A DNA stretch of 64,000 nt from Bacteroidetes bacterium GWF2_38_335 (GTDB lineage Bacteria; Bacteroidota; Bacteroidia; Bacteroidales; GWF2-38-335): assembly GCA_001769535.1 (NCBI GenBank), contig MEOH01000012.1, positions 1-64,000 on the forward strand. Direction: 5' to 3'. The translations under genes were made by a program, and so were the position numbers. Positions within the stretch are counted from its first letter, which is position 1, and each line of letters opens with the position of its first letter. Below are positions 42,151-49,584 of this stretch, piece after piece. The notes under the pieces are model-generated. The model worked only from the letters and a program-made list of their open reading frames with translations. It did not search any database and had not been told where the DNA came from.

Positions 42151-44376
42151 TCAGGCCTCCTCAAAATTGGTGATAAATGTTACAAAATTCCCACGCATTC
42201 CGGTTCCTCCCATGATGGGATCGACCATTACATTGGTGATCAGTTGAGAGTCGCTGGCACCGCGGCCGTGTGCTCTTGAAAGCCGGGTGTTTGAATGGCC
42301 GAATCCATGGACCATGTAAACCGAGTCGTGGCGTATCCTTTCGGTTACCCTCACTTTTACGGCAAAATCAGAAATGATTCCGTCCTGATTCTGCAATTTC
42401 ACATACTGATCGTTTTCCAGTCCCCACGATGCAGCCACTTTAGGATTTACCCAAACAGTATTTTCGTCCATCAGATCGGTAAGATTCGGATTGTTCGAAG
42501 TTCGGGTAAAAGTATGCATGGGAGCCCTTCCGTAATTCAGGCGGTAAAAACCTGCGGGTGGTTCGGGGTGCGGAGTATAAACCGGCATGGGGTCAAAACC
42601 GTTGTTTGCCAGTTCGGTAGAGTATAATTCGATTTTTCCGGTATTGGTATTGAATGTCACTTCATCGGAATCACGCATGTAAAGATCGTCGTATTCGCGT
42701 TTAAATTTTTTCACTCCGATTTTCTGCATTTCTTCCAGAGAAGAACCAACCTGGTTGAGTTGCCAGTCAAGGAGATCTTCAATTTTTTCGTGTGGGAAAA
42801 AATCGCCAAGACCAAGTCTGATAGCCAGTTCGCGGGCCATCCAATAGGCGGGTTTTGAATCTCCAGCAGGTTCAGCCGCAGGCATTCTGAGTGCAAGAGT
42901 TCCTTCGCGTTGGGTTGCTTCCCTGATCTCATCATATCTTTCGATGTAGGTACATTCGGGCAGCACAACATCCGCATATCCGGTAATTTCCATGGGCATG
43001 GTGTCAATCACCACCAATAGATCCAATTCTTCGATTGCTTTAAGAGTATTTGCCCTGTTTGGAAGGGTTTCGATTAAATTTGTTCCGTTAACAATCCAGG
43101 TTCTGAAGGAGCAATCGCGGTCGGGAGCCGGAATGGTGGCATCGCATAAACCGTTTGCAAGAACAGAATCGGCAAGTGGGAATTTTCCGGGGAAAGCATC
43201 CCTCCAGCTCTTTCCGGGTTTTGGATAAGGAGGAGCAGGATATTTTGGCAGATGTTTAATTTCAGGATTGAAAAAACCGCCTCTTCTTCCCCATGATCCC
43301 AAAAGGGCGTTGAGGATGGCCACAGCCCGCATGCGCTGGGTATCGTCACCATACCAGGTAACATGACGACCGGGGTGAACGATTACCGCAGGTGCTGCAG
43401 CAGCCATTTCGTAGGCTGCATCGCGGATAAGCTGAGGTTCAAGGGTGGTGATTCCATAAGCCCATTCGGGTGTGAAATCCTTAACATGCTGTTTCAGTTC
43501 TTCGAACCCATGGCACCTTTTGGCAACATAGTCCTTGTCGTATAGTTCTTCCATGATGATTACATGAATCCATGAAAGTAAAAGAGCAATGTCGGTGGCA
43601 GGCTTAATGGGAAGCCAGTATTTTGATTTGCTTGCAGCAATTGAAAAACGGGGGTCAACAGTGATGATGGAGGCGCCATGATCAATGGCATCCGACATTT
43701 CCTGAACCTGTGAGTTGTGCATGTTTTCGCCCAGATGGGAGCCAATGAGTACAAGGCATTTGGTGTCGCGTATGTCGGTGGGCTCAGGTGAGCCGATGGT
43801 TGAGCCGAAAGTAGTAAAAAACGCTACTTCGCGCGGACCACGGCATTGAGCATACGACGGAGCGCCAATATTGTCTGAGCCGAAAGCATTTAGCAGATGA
43901 CCAAAATATTTTCCGCCAGATCCATGGGTAAACAAAGCCGTACATTCTGGGCCATATTTATCGGCAATTTCCCTCATGCGTTTGGCAATATAATCCAGGG
44001 CTTCGTCCCATGAAGCTTCACGGAAAGTGTCTTTTCCCCGGTCGCTGGTCCTGATAAGCGGTTTGGTAAGTCGGTCTTCGTCGTAGTACATACCCACGCC
44101 GCCGGTGCCTCTGGGACATAAACGGCCGTTGCAGTTTGGATCATCAACGTTTCCGGTGATTTTTTTTATCCTGCCGTCGGCAGTTTTGTGAATCCATCCG
44201 GCACATTTCCAGAAACAAATTTCACAATAGGTCGGTATGCGTTCGGTATCTTCATCCACTTCGTCATTCAGAAACTGGCCGAAAATATCCGATGGTGCCC
44301 ATTTGTATAATGATGAAGCCAAGGCAATACCACCTAAACCAATGGATGAAATTTTTATGAATTCTCGTCTTTTCAT
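42151..44376 (-). CDS. Tat-exported molybdopterin oxidoreductase (thiosulfate/polysulfide reductase-like)
   Basis: A 741-residue catalytic subunit of the DMSO-reductase superfamily. The Tat motif KRREFIK is at the N-terminus. Cys51, Cys54, Cys58 and Cys87 form the first 4Fe-4S site. Cys178 in APSYAQCRGPRE is a likely Mo ligand, as in PsrA/PhsA. Later motifs (TVDPRFSIAASKSKYWLPIK, YADVVLPECTYIERYDE) are typical of the family. With its Fe-S and NrfD subunits, two YeeE transporters and rhodaneses, reduction of thiosulfate, polysulfide or tetrathionate is the best guess; the exact substrate cannot be fixed from sequence. It is the first gene of the operon. Confidence 0.93.
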   Translation of the reverse strand: MKRREFIKISSIGLGGIALASSLYKWAPSDIFGQFLNDEVDEDTERIPTYCEICFWKCAGWIHKTADGRIKKITGNVDDPNCNGRLCPRGTGGVGMYYDEDRLTKPLIRTSDRGKDTFREASWDEALDYIAKRMREIADKYGPECTALFTHGSGGKYFGHLLNAFGSDNIGAPSYAQCRGPREVAFFTTFGSTIGSPEPTDIRDTKCLVLIGSHLGENMHNSQVQEMSDAIDHGASIITVDPRFSIAASKSKYWLPIKPATDIALLLSWIHVIIMEELYDKDYVAKRCHGFEELKQHVKDFTPEWAYGITTLEPQLIRDAAYEMAAAAPAVIVHPGRHVTWYGDDTQRMRAVAILNALLGSWGRRGGFFNPEIKHLPKYPAPPYPKPGKSWRDAFPGKFPLADSVLANGLCDATIPAPDRDCSFRTWIVNGTNLIETLPNRANTLKAIEELDLLVVIDTMPMEITGYADVVLPECTYIERYDEIREATQREGTLALRMPAAEPAGDSKPAYWMARELAIRLGLGDFFPHEKIEDLLDWQLNQVGSSLEEMQKIGVKKFKREYDDLYMRDSDEVTFNTNTGKIELYSTELANNGFDPMPVYTPHPEPPAGFYRLNYGRAPMHTFTRTSNNPNLTDLMDENTVWVNPKVAASWGLENDQYVKLQNQDGIISDFAVKVRVTERIRHDSVYMVHGFGHSNTRLSRAHGRGASDSQLITNVMVDPIMGGTGMRGNFVTFITNFEEA

Positions 44377-44432
44377 TTGCTTTTCATTGAGTAGTTCCCT
44401 GAAAAATCAGCGAAAATATTTTAAATAAAAAG

Positions 44433-44464
44433 CAAATATCTTAAAAAAAACAAGCCGATGCAAG
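44433..44464 (-). promoter_or_regulatory. Probable promoter of the sulfur-reductase operon
   Basis: On the minus strand CTTG (44464-44461), a 20-base spacer and GATATTTG (44440-44433) match TTTG-N19/20-TAnnTTTG with one mismatch in the -7 box. The first gene starts about 56 bases downstream. No obvious operator palindrome was seen. Confidence 0.45.
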
Positions 44465-44657
44465 TATTAATTTGTTTAAATTACAAGTGTAATGACTTAA
44501 AAACTAATCGGTTTAATCACGTACTTTTAATCTTACAGACTTTAAATCAGAATGATACAAAACAATATATTTTAATATGAAGATATCTATATATGTTGAA
44601 AAACATATAATAAAATATATTTTCAAAAATTTGTATATTTACATCCAACCTAAAACA

Positions 44658-45935
44658 ATGAATATGAAAACATTTTTAATCTTTTTTGCACTATTTATGG
44701 CTATTAATGCTGTATCTCAGACCTGCTGGACAAAGTATATAGACAATCCCGTTATGGAAAAAGGTCCTGAACTGTGGGACATTATCGCTATTGGTCAGCC
44801 AACAGTGCTTTTTGAGGAAGATACCATTAAAATGTGGTATGTTGGTGTTGGCAGCGACATGAAAGGCAGGATTTGTTTTGCTTATTCAATAAACGGAACA
44901 GATTGGTTCAAGCATTTTGAGCCGGTTATTGATGTTGGAGGTTCAGCCGAATGGGATTGCGGATGGCTCGACACACCTGAGATTGTAAGGGACAGTTCGG
45001 GTTACAAATTATATTATTATGGCGATACGGCGCAACAGTTTGCAGGAATCAGTTCCTCCATTGGAATGGCATTTTCAGCAGATGGAATCCATTGGATTAA
45101 GCATCCCGCGAATCCGGTTTTTACAAAAGGGGAACCCGGAGAGTGGGACTGTACCTGGGTGGAATCGCCTGCACTTGAATACAACGGTATTTCAGGTGAG
45201 TATTACATGTGGTATAACGGAGTAGATACTTCAACGTGGAAACTTCAGATTGGTCTTGCTACCTCGACCAATGGAGTTGATTGGGAGCGTTACGCCATGA
45301 ACCCGGTTGTTGAAAACGGTTTTTGGGGAACTTATGATGACATTTGGATCGGGACACCGGCAGTTATTAAATATGACTCTGAGTATTACATGTGGTATTC
45401 TTCCACATCAACTAACAGTTACAATGGAGTTACAGAGCAATTTGACACAATAAATATTTGTTTTGCTTACTCAACAGATGGAATTAATTGGACCAAACAT
45501 GAAGACAATCCTTTATTCCACACTTTTACCCCGCCCTATGACTCTGTTATTGACAGCGGAGGTCCATGGGCTCCGGATGCAATTTACCATTCTTCCACAG
45601 AGCAGTTCATGATGTGGTATGAAACATTTGACGGGTTTTGTTTGGCTGTTGCGCCTGTAGATACTACATCAAATATTATTCAGCAGGAAGGAACACAATC
45701 AGAACTGATCATTTTTCCCAATCCGGCAAAAGATTATATTAATGTTTCAATAAAAAACCCTGAAGATAATTCGGTATTGACAATAACCAATAGTTTTGGC
45801 CAGGTAATCCGAAAAATTAACATGGATAATAAAAGCACTACCATATTTGATACTGGCAAACTGTCTCCAGGTATTTATTATCTAGGTTTGAAGGGCAATA
45901 AAACAGTTATTGTCAGAAAAATTCTGGTTGAGTAA
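44658..45935 (+). CDS. T9SS-secreted five-bladed β-propeller protein (GH43/GH32-like)
   Basis: A 425-residue exported protein with signal peptide ending AVSQ. Repeated blade motifs occur: IKMWYVGVG, ICFAYSINGTDWFKH, IGMAFSADGIHWIKHPANPV, IGLATSTNGVDWERYAMNPV and ICFAYSTDGINWTKHEDNPL. This is the pattern of predicted glycoside hydrolases with a GH43/GH32/DUF377-type propeller. Catalytic Asp and Glu residues cannot be assigned. The last 75 residues (LIIFPNPAKDYINVS ... LSPGIYYLGLKG) are a type A sorting domain. ATG 44658 is chosen over 44577 because it gives a signal peptide. Confidence 0.88.
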   Translation: MNMKTFLIFFALFMAINAVSQTCWTKYIDNPVMEKGPELWDIIAIGQPTVLFEEDTIKMWYVGVGSDMKGRICFAYSINGTDWFKHFEPVIDVGGSAEWDCGWLDTPEIVRDSSGYKLYYYGDTAQQFAGISSSIGMAFSADGIHWIKHPANPVFTKGEPGEWDCTWVESPALEYNGISGEYYMWYNGVDTSTWKLQIGLATSTNGVDWERYAMNPVVENGFWGTYDDIWIGTPAVIKYDSEYYMWYSSTSTNSYNGVTEQFDTINICFAYSTDGINWTKHEDNPLFHTFTPPYDSVIDSGGPWAPDAIYHSSTEQFMMWYETFDGFCLAVAPVDTTSNIIQQEGTQSELIIFPNPAKDYINVSIKNPEDNSVLTITNSFGQVIRKINMDNKSTTIFDTGKLSPGIYYLGLKGNKTVIVRKILVE

Positions 45936-45958
45936 TCAAAATAGAATGGTTCTTACTC

Positions 45959-46162
45959 TTATTCATCTTTTGTTTTATATTCAATTCCGTTAACCCCAAT
46001 GACATACCCGTTTTTGTTTTTTCCTGTTTTGATGATATTCACTCCGGCACAAGCAGTTAAGCCCTGCCATTTGCAGTTAATTTTTGTGCAATGTTGTAAT
46101 CCGTTAATTTGAATACCCACACATTCGTCGTGCGACAATTTTGACATATCTACAGTTTTCAT
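45959..46162 (-). CDS. Small Cys-containing protein in the NifX/DUF134 cluster
   Basis: A 67-residue protein with four Cys (DECVGIQ, HCTKINC, TACAGV). I do not recognise a family. It begins 12 bases after the NifX-like gene on the same strand, which supports it being real and part of that cluster. The Cys spacing could bind a metal, but this is only a suggestion. Confidence 0.6.
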   Translation of the reverse strand: MKTVDMSKLSHDECVGIQINGLQHCTKINCKWQGLTACAGVNIIKTGKNKNGYVIGVNGIEYKTKDE

Positions 46163-46174
46163 TTTCTCACTTTT

Positions 46175-46546
46175 TTAGTGATTACACTGATGCCCATGTT
46201 CGTGGTCGCCATGTTGGTGGCATCCTTTGCCTGAGTCTTTGACCTGGCCTTCCAGGAACTCATCGACCAAGGCCTCCACATTACCTGAGCAGCCGCGGTA
46301 AACATCCATTCCCTGCTGTGATAACATTTGAAGTGCGCCCTCGCCCATATTTCCTGCAAGCATCACTTTTACGCCCAATTGCTGCAAAACTGCACCAATA
46401 TTGCTTTTACATCCGCATCCCTGAGGTGCTTGTAAAAGTTCTGATTTTATTACTTTGTTGTCTTCAATACTATAGATCATATAATATTCACAATGGCCAA
46501 AATGGTCATCCACAACATGATTCCTTGTCGGAACTGCAATTTTCAT
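46175..46546 (-). CDS. NifX/NifB-type iron-molybdenum cofactor-binding protein
   Basis: A protein of about 123 residues of the dinitrogenase iron-molybdenum cofactor biosynthesis family (NifX/NafY/VnfX fold). The sequence reads [20 protein letters not shown], then [34 protein letters not shown] and [19 protein letters not shown] His-rich tail ([14 protein letters not shown]) is added. There are no nitrogenase genes here; such stand-alone proteins occur widely in anaerobes and may bind Fe-S or Mo clusters. ATG 46546 is preferred, although 46555 is also in frame. Confidence 0.88.
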   Translation of the reverse strand: MKIAVPTRNHVVDDHFGHCEYYMIYSIEDNKVIKSELLQAPQGCGCKSNIGAVLQQLGVKVMLAGNMGEGALQMLSQQGMDVYRGCSGNVEALVDEFLEGQVKDSGKGCHQHGDHEHGHQCNH

Positions 46547-46718
46547 TGTTTTCATTTTTCTTTTTTAAATATAATTGATGATGATAACTTCCTTCGCGCA
46601 TCATTTTTTTACCACATTTCGGACAATCAGTTTCCCTGCACGGAACGCCCTTTTTATGGTCAATTTTGGTGTCACAGTGCACACAAATGCAAAACCCGTT
46701 AAATTCCTCGTTGCTCAT
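46506..46718 (-). CDS. Zinc-ribbon-like small protein with a CCG end
   Basis: A 70-residue protein with [20 protein letters not shown] followed by [20 protein letters not shown], a metal-binding arrangement with paired CxxC-type motifs. The end of the chain is Asn/Lys/Ser-rich and finishes ESCCG. Similar small proteins often accompany DUF134 and NifX-type genes in anaerobes. It overlaps the DUF134 gene by 4 bases (ATGA) and the NifX-like gene by about 40-50 bases, in another frame. Confidence 0.8.
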   Translation of the reverse strand: MSNEEFNGFCICVHCDTKIDHKKGVPCRETDCPKCGKKMMREGSYHHQLYLKKKNENNENCSSDKESCCG

Positions 46719-47113
46719 TGGTTCAATTTTCTCAAAGTTTGTGACTTACAGTAATGACATTCCCTTGTTTCACTGGTTGAAATATTAAGTTTCAGGCATG
46801 AATCACAACGATACCAATGGTCGTCGGTATGGTAGTTTCCACCCTCAATAAAAATGGCTTTCCCTTCAACAAACGCTTTGGCAATGGAACGGCGGGCTTT
46901 TTCATAAATTCTTGTAAAAGTAGGACGCGATACATCCATTTGCCGCGACGCTTCTTCCTGAGTCAATCCGTCATAATCAGTGAGCCGAATCGATTCATAC
47001 TCTTCAAATAACAAAATTACCGGTTCCAGGTCCTTGATTGGAATACCAAAGGGCTTAAATCCCTCCATTAACGGAGGAGTTTCAATTTTTCTATTTCTTT
47101 TTGGCCGGGACAT
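46715..47113 (-). CDS. DUF134 family HTH protein with C-terminal zinc ribbon
   Basis: A protein of about 132 residues. The DUF134 part reads [40 protein letters not shown] and [20 protein letters not shown], followed by [20 protein letters not shown], a helix-turn-helix. An added zinc ribbon ([10 protein letters not shown] ... ECHYCKSQ) forms the end. It is likely the regulator of the downstream NifX-like genes. ATG 47113 is chosen because family members begin MSRPxR; an upstream ATG at 47131 adds six hydrophobic residues. Confidence 0.9.
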   Translation of the reverse strand: MSRPKRNRKIETPPLMEGFKPFGIPIKDLEPVILLFEEYESIRLTDYDGLTQEEASRQMDVSRPTFTRIYEKARRSIAKAFVEGKAIFIEGGNYHTDDHWYRCDSCLKLNISTSETRECHYCKSQTLRKLNQ

Positions 47114-47170
47114 AAAATTAATAAAAAACAAATTTAGATATTATATTGAACAAATGTTCATAATTATTCC

Positions 47171-47178
47171 TAAATTTG
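47171..47178 (+). promoter_or_regulatory. -7 promoter box (TAAATTTG)
   Basis: Perfect TAnnTTTG match, 15 bases before the thioesterase ATG, with ATTG at 47145-47148 (22-base spacer). Confidence 0.45.
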
Positions 47179-47193
47179 ACAATATTTTAAAAC

Positions 47194-47583
47194 ATGATGG
47201 AAGAGAAAATAAACCAAAGTGAAGTGCGTCAATTCAGAACGGTTTTTCCGGGCACTATTAACTCGAACGGCTCATTATTTGGAGGGCTGACAATGAAATG
47301 GATGGATGAGACGGCCTATATTTCTGCCACAAGATTTTCACGAAGGGAACTTTTTACCATTAGAGTAGAAAAAATCAGGTTTCTTAAAACTATTCGTCCG
47401 GATACATTTGTTGAACTCATCGCAAAGGTGGAGTCTGAAGAAACATACAGAATAAACGTAAAAGTTGAAATATTTGAGGAAGATAGATATTCAGGCAATA
47501 GAGAAAAAGCTGTTGACGGGATTTTTATTTTTGGGTGTAGGGATGAAAACAGCAAATTGGGAAAAATTGCAGAAAAAGAATAA
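47194..47583 (+). CDS. Acyl-CoA thioesterase (hotdog fold, YciA-like)
   Basis: A 129-residue protein of the hotdog thioesterase family. TVFPGTINSNGSLFGGLTMKWMDETAYISA is the expected helix region with Asn, Gly and the catalytic-type Asp/Glu; it continues with IRVEKIRFLKTIRPDTFVEL. Such enzymes hydrolyse acyl-CoA. The substrate is unknown. The first Met is at 47194 and a second, equally possible, at 47197. It is a single gene; the TauE promoter overlaps its end. Confidence 0.87.
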   Translation: MMEEKINQSEVRQFRTVFPGTINSNGSLFGGLTMKWMDETAYISATRFSRRELFTIRVEKIRFLKTIRPDTFVELIAKVESEETYRINVKVEIFEEDRYSGNREKAVDGIFIFGCRDENSKLGKIAEKE

Positions 47584-47597
47584 AACATTTATCTTTG
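47566..47597 (+). promoter_or_regulatory. Promoter ATTG-N20-TATCTTTG before the structured leader
   Basis: ATTG at 47566-47569, 20-base spacer and TATCTTTG at 47590-47597 form one of the best promoter matches in the window. It gives a transcript starting near 47604 with a long leader before the TauE start at 47770. Confidence 0.6.
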
Positions 47598-47603
47598 CAA
47601 AAT

Positions 47604-47701
47604 ACCCGAGTCCGGTTTTTCTACGTGCAATCATATGAAAAACGGACCGATGGGTTTAACGGGAAACCGGTAAGCCTCCCGATTTCCGCTGTTTTGCGGA
47701 A
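47604..47701 (+). promoter_or_regulatory. Structured 5' leader, candidate riboswitch or other cis-RNA
   Basis: Three helices are visible. The first is ACCC (47604-47607) with GGGT (47652-47655), enclosing GTCCGGTTTTTC/GAAAAACGGAC (47610-47621 and 47637-47647). The second is CGGGA/TCCCG (47660-47664 and 47677-47681). The third is TTCCGC TGTTTT GCGGAA (47684-47701). It precedes a TauE/SafE - MobB-like pair. Short stretches (TTAACGGGAA...CCGGT and GCCTCCCG) recall cobalamin and Moco aptamer pieces, but neither full consensus fits. No T-run follows. Confidence 0.5.
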
Positions 47702-47769
47702 TGACTTGGAAAGGGAAAATGACTTGCTTTTTGGCAATATTCTTGCCGGTTTTCACATTATTTGTATTT

Positions 47770-48495
47770 ATGGAAATTTACATTGCTGCAGCTGTGGTTA
47801 TTGTTGCTTTTCTTTATTCGTCTATCGGACATGGTGGCGCCAGTGGTTATATCGCCGTGATGGCCCTGTTCAGCGTCCCTGCTTTTTACATCAAACCTTC
47901 GGCGCTGATATTGAATCTTTTTGTGGCCGGAATTGCATTTTTGATGTTTTACCGTGCCGGATATTTTAAATTGAAAAAACTGCTGCCTTTTGCCATTACC
48001 TCCATTCCCTTTGCATTTTTAGGCGGTTTGATGGAAATTAATGCGCATGTTTACAAAATAATATTGGGCGTTTTTCTGCTTGTTGCTATCAGCAGAATGT
48101 TTTTTATTCCCAAAGAAAAACTCAGCATTTCCGACAATCCGCCTTTTACAGTTGCTCTTTTTATTGGTGCCGGATTGGGTTTTATTTCCGGACTAATTGG
48201 AATTGGAGGGGGCATTTTACTTTCACCCATCCTGATTGTTTTTGGCTGGGCTACCCTGAAAGAAGCTGCCGCCGTATCTGCCGTATTTATTTTTCTGAAC
48301 TCGGCTTCGGGTTTAGGCGGGTTGATTGTTAACGGAATAGATATTCACAGCAGTCTTTATTTGTTTATTTTTGCCGGAATGATAGGCGCCCTTGCCGGAA
48401 GTTACGAAGGAAGTTTCAAATTTAACACGGTCCAGTTGCGCTCTGTCTTGGCAATTGTATTAATTTTGGCTTGTTTTAAATTGTTTTTTAATTAG
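47770..48495 (+). CDS. TauE/SafE family sulfite/anion exporter
   Basis: A protein of about 241 residues with seven or eight membrane helices. SSIGHGGASGYIAVMALF near the start and FISGLIGIGGGILLSPILIV in the second half are the two inverted TauE/SafE repeats. Members export sulfite, sulfoacetate or related anions. Sulfite is a product of thiosulfate reduction, so the nearby operon makes that substrate plausible. ATG 47770 is preferred to 47701, which would place the start inside the leader hairpin. Confidence 0.88.
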   Translation: MEIYIAAAVVIVAFLYSSIGHGGASGYIAVMALFSVPAFYIKPSALILNLFVAGIAFLMFYRAGYFKLKKLLPFAITSIPFAFLGGLMEINAHVYKIILGVFLLVAISRMFFIPKEKLSISDNPPFTVALFIGAGLGFISGLIGIGGGILLSPILIVFGWATLKEAAAVSAVFIFLNSASGLGGLIVNGIDIHSSLYLFIFAGMIGALAGSYEGSFKFNTVQLRSVLAIVLILACFKLFFN

Positions 48496-48506
48496 AAACT
48501 GGCTTC

Positions 48507-49037
48507 ATGATTTCAAACCAGGTTGAATATAAAAACATACTATTGGTATCGGGCACCGGACGAAATGTGGGCAAAACCACTTTCGTGAGATCGGTTATAA
48601 GAAATTTCAGCAAGCACGGAATTGTTGCCGTAAAAATTACCCCGCATTTTCATAACGGGGATCCCGGTGAAATTCTCCTTCAAAATGAAAAGTTCATTAT
48701 TGCCCGCGAACACAGGACGGAAACTGGAAAGGACAGCTCAAAATTTCTTGATGAAGGTGCCGAAAAGGTTTACTTTATTCAGGTTTTGGACAATCATTTG
48801 CCGGAAGCTTTCTTTGAATTTTTGAAAATTGAAAAGGAAAATCCCTTAATGGTGATTGAATCGGGCGGATTAAGAAATGTTTTAATTCCCGGTATTTTTT
48901 GTCTCATAACCGATGGAAAAGGCAATAAAAACAACCATTTCACAGAAATGGCTGATATGCTTGTTGTCAATGAAAAAAAGCAAAATATTGATCTGAAAGG
49001 AATTTTGGTTAAAAGCGGCACCTGGATTAAAGAATAA
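48507..49037 (+). CDS. MobB-like P-loop GTPase/ATPase
   Basis: A 176-residue protein with P-loop VSGTGRNVGKTTF (GTGRNVGKTT at residues 16-25) followed by AVKITPHFHNGDPGE. This resembles MobB (molybdopterin-guanine dinucleotide synthesis, where HFHN-type His residues follow) and also dethiobiotin-synthetase-type ATPases. ESGGLRNVLIPGIF later in the chain fits a switch region. It starts 11 bases after the TauE gene. A role in molybdenum cofactor handling is plausible, but the family assignment is tentative. Confidence 0.65.
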   Translation: MISNQVEYKNILLVSGTGRNVGKTTFVRSVIRNFSKHGIVAVKITPHFHNGDPGEILLQNEKFIIAREHRTETGKDSSKFLDEGAEKVYFIQVLDNHLPEAFFEFLKIEKENPLMVIESGGLRNVLIPGIFCLITDGKGNKNNHFTEMADMLVVNEKKQNIDLKGILVKSGTWIKE

Positions 49038-49087
49038 AGCCGGTAGTTTATTAAAATGACCGACATTAAAAGAGGTTACTATTCTGG

Positions 49088-49582
49088 TTAAAAATTGAAA
49101 ATTTTCTGCAGAACAGTTTTGTTACCCGTATTTATTTGTGAATTGAAACTTAAATTTTGTAGCGGTATCTTGTTTGGAAATTTTGAAAAGAGCTGCAAAT
49201 CAACATACACGAAAACATCATAAAAATCTTTGTTGTTACTGATAAAGGAGTTGTAATCGATACTGTCTACATCGGCAATTAAATAGCCAAATTCGCTTTC
49301 GGGATATTGGTCAATTTCGATTAAAACCTTTTGTCCGACCTCAACAATTCGTATTACTTCCGGGGGTACTTTTAAAACAAATTTGGCTGTATTGTTCTGG
49401 TAAAAAACTTCGGACTCAACAGTTAGATAATCAGGCTGCCTTAAAAACCCTGCACAGATGAACAGTGTTAAGAGCACAATAAAAATGGCTGCAATTCCAA
49501 ATCTTATTACTATGGGGGGAATTTTTCCGATGATGTCTCTAACATCCTTGCTTCGAAGTTCTATTTGATTTTTTGCTTCCAT
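49088..49582 (-). CDS. Short HlyD-like adaptor of a RiPP exporter
   Basis: A 164-residue membrane protein with one helix (about 26-47) after a basic start, then a short β-rich part (YLTVESEVFYQNNTAKFVLK). Normal HlyD/membrane-fusion proteins are about 350-450 residues and contain a lipoyl hairpin and coiled coil. Here the coiled coil is missing and the sequence goes straight to the β-barrel-like end. It follows the C39-ABC gene by 2 bases, so it is the adaptor candidate. Whether it is a compact functional form or a decayed gene is open; the intact frame favours the former. Confidence 0.75.
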   Translation of the reverse strand: MEAKNQIELRSKDVRDIIGKIPPIVIRFGIAAIFIVLLTLFICAGFLRQPDYLTVESEVFYQNNTAKFVLKVPPEVIRIVEVGQKVLIEIDQYPESEFGYLIADVDSIDYNSFISNNKDFYDVFVYVDLQLFSKFPNKIPLQNLSFNSQINTGNKTVLQKIFNF

Positions 49583-49584
49583 GT

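Noticed and set aside
46175-47113. Evidence for nitrogen fixation from the NifX-like gene
   Set aside because: No nifHDK or nifB genes; stand-alone NifX-like proteins are common in anaerobes.
47604-47701. Assignment as Moco or cobalamin riboswitch
   Set aside because: Only short pieces (GCCTCCCG, TTAACGGGAA..CCGGT) resemble those aptamers and the rest of each consensus is absent, so only a generic structured leader is claimed.
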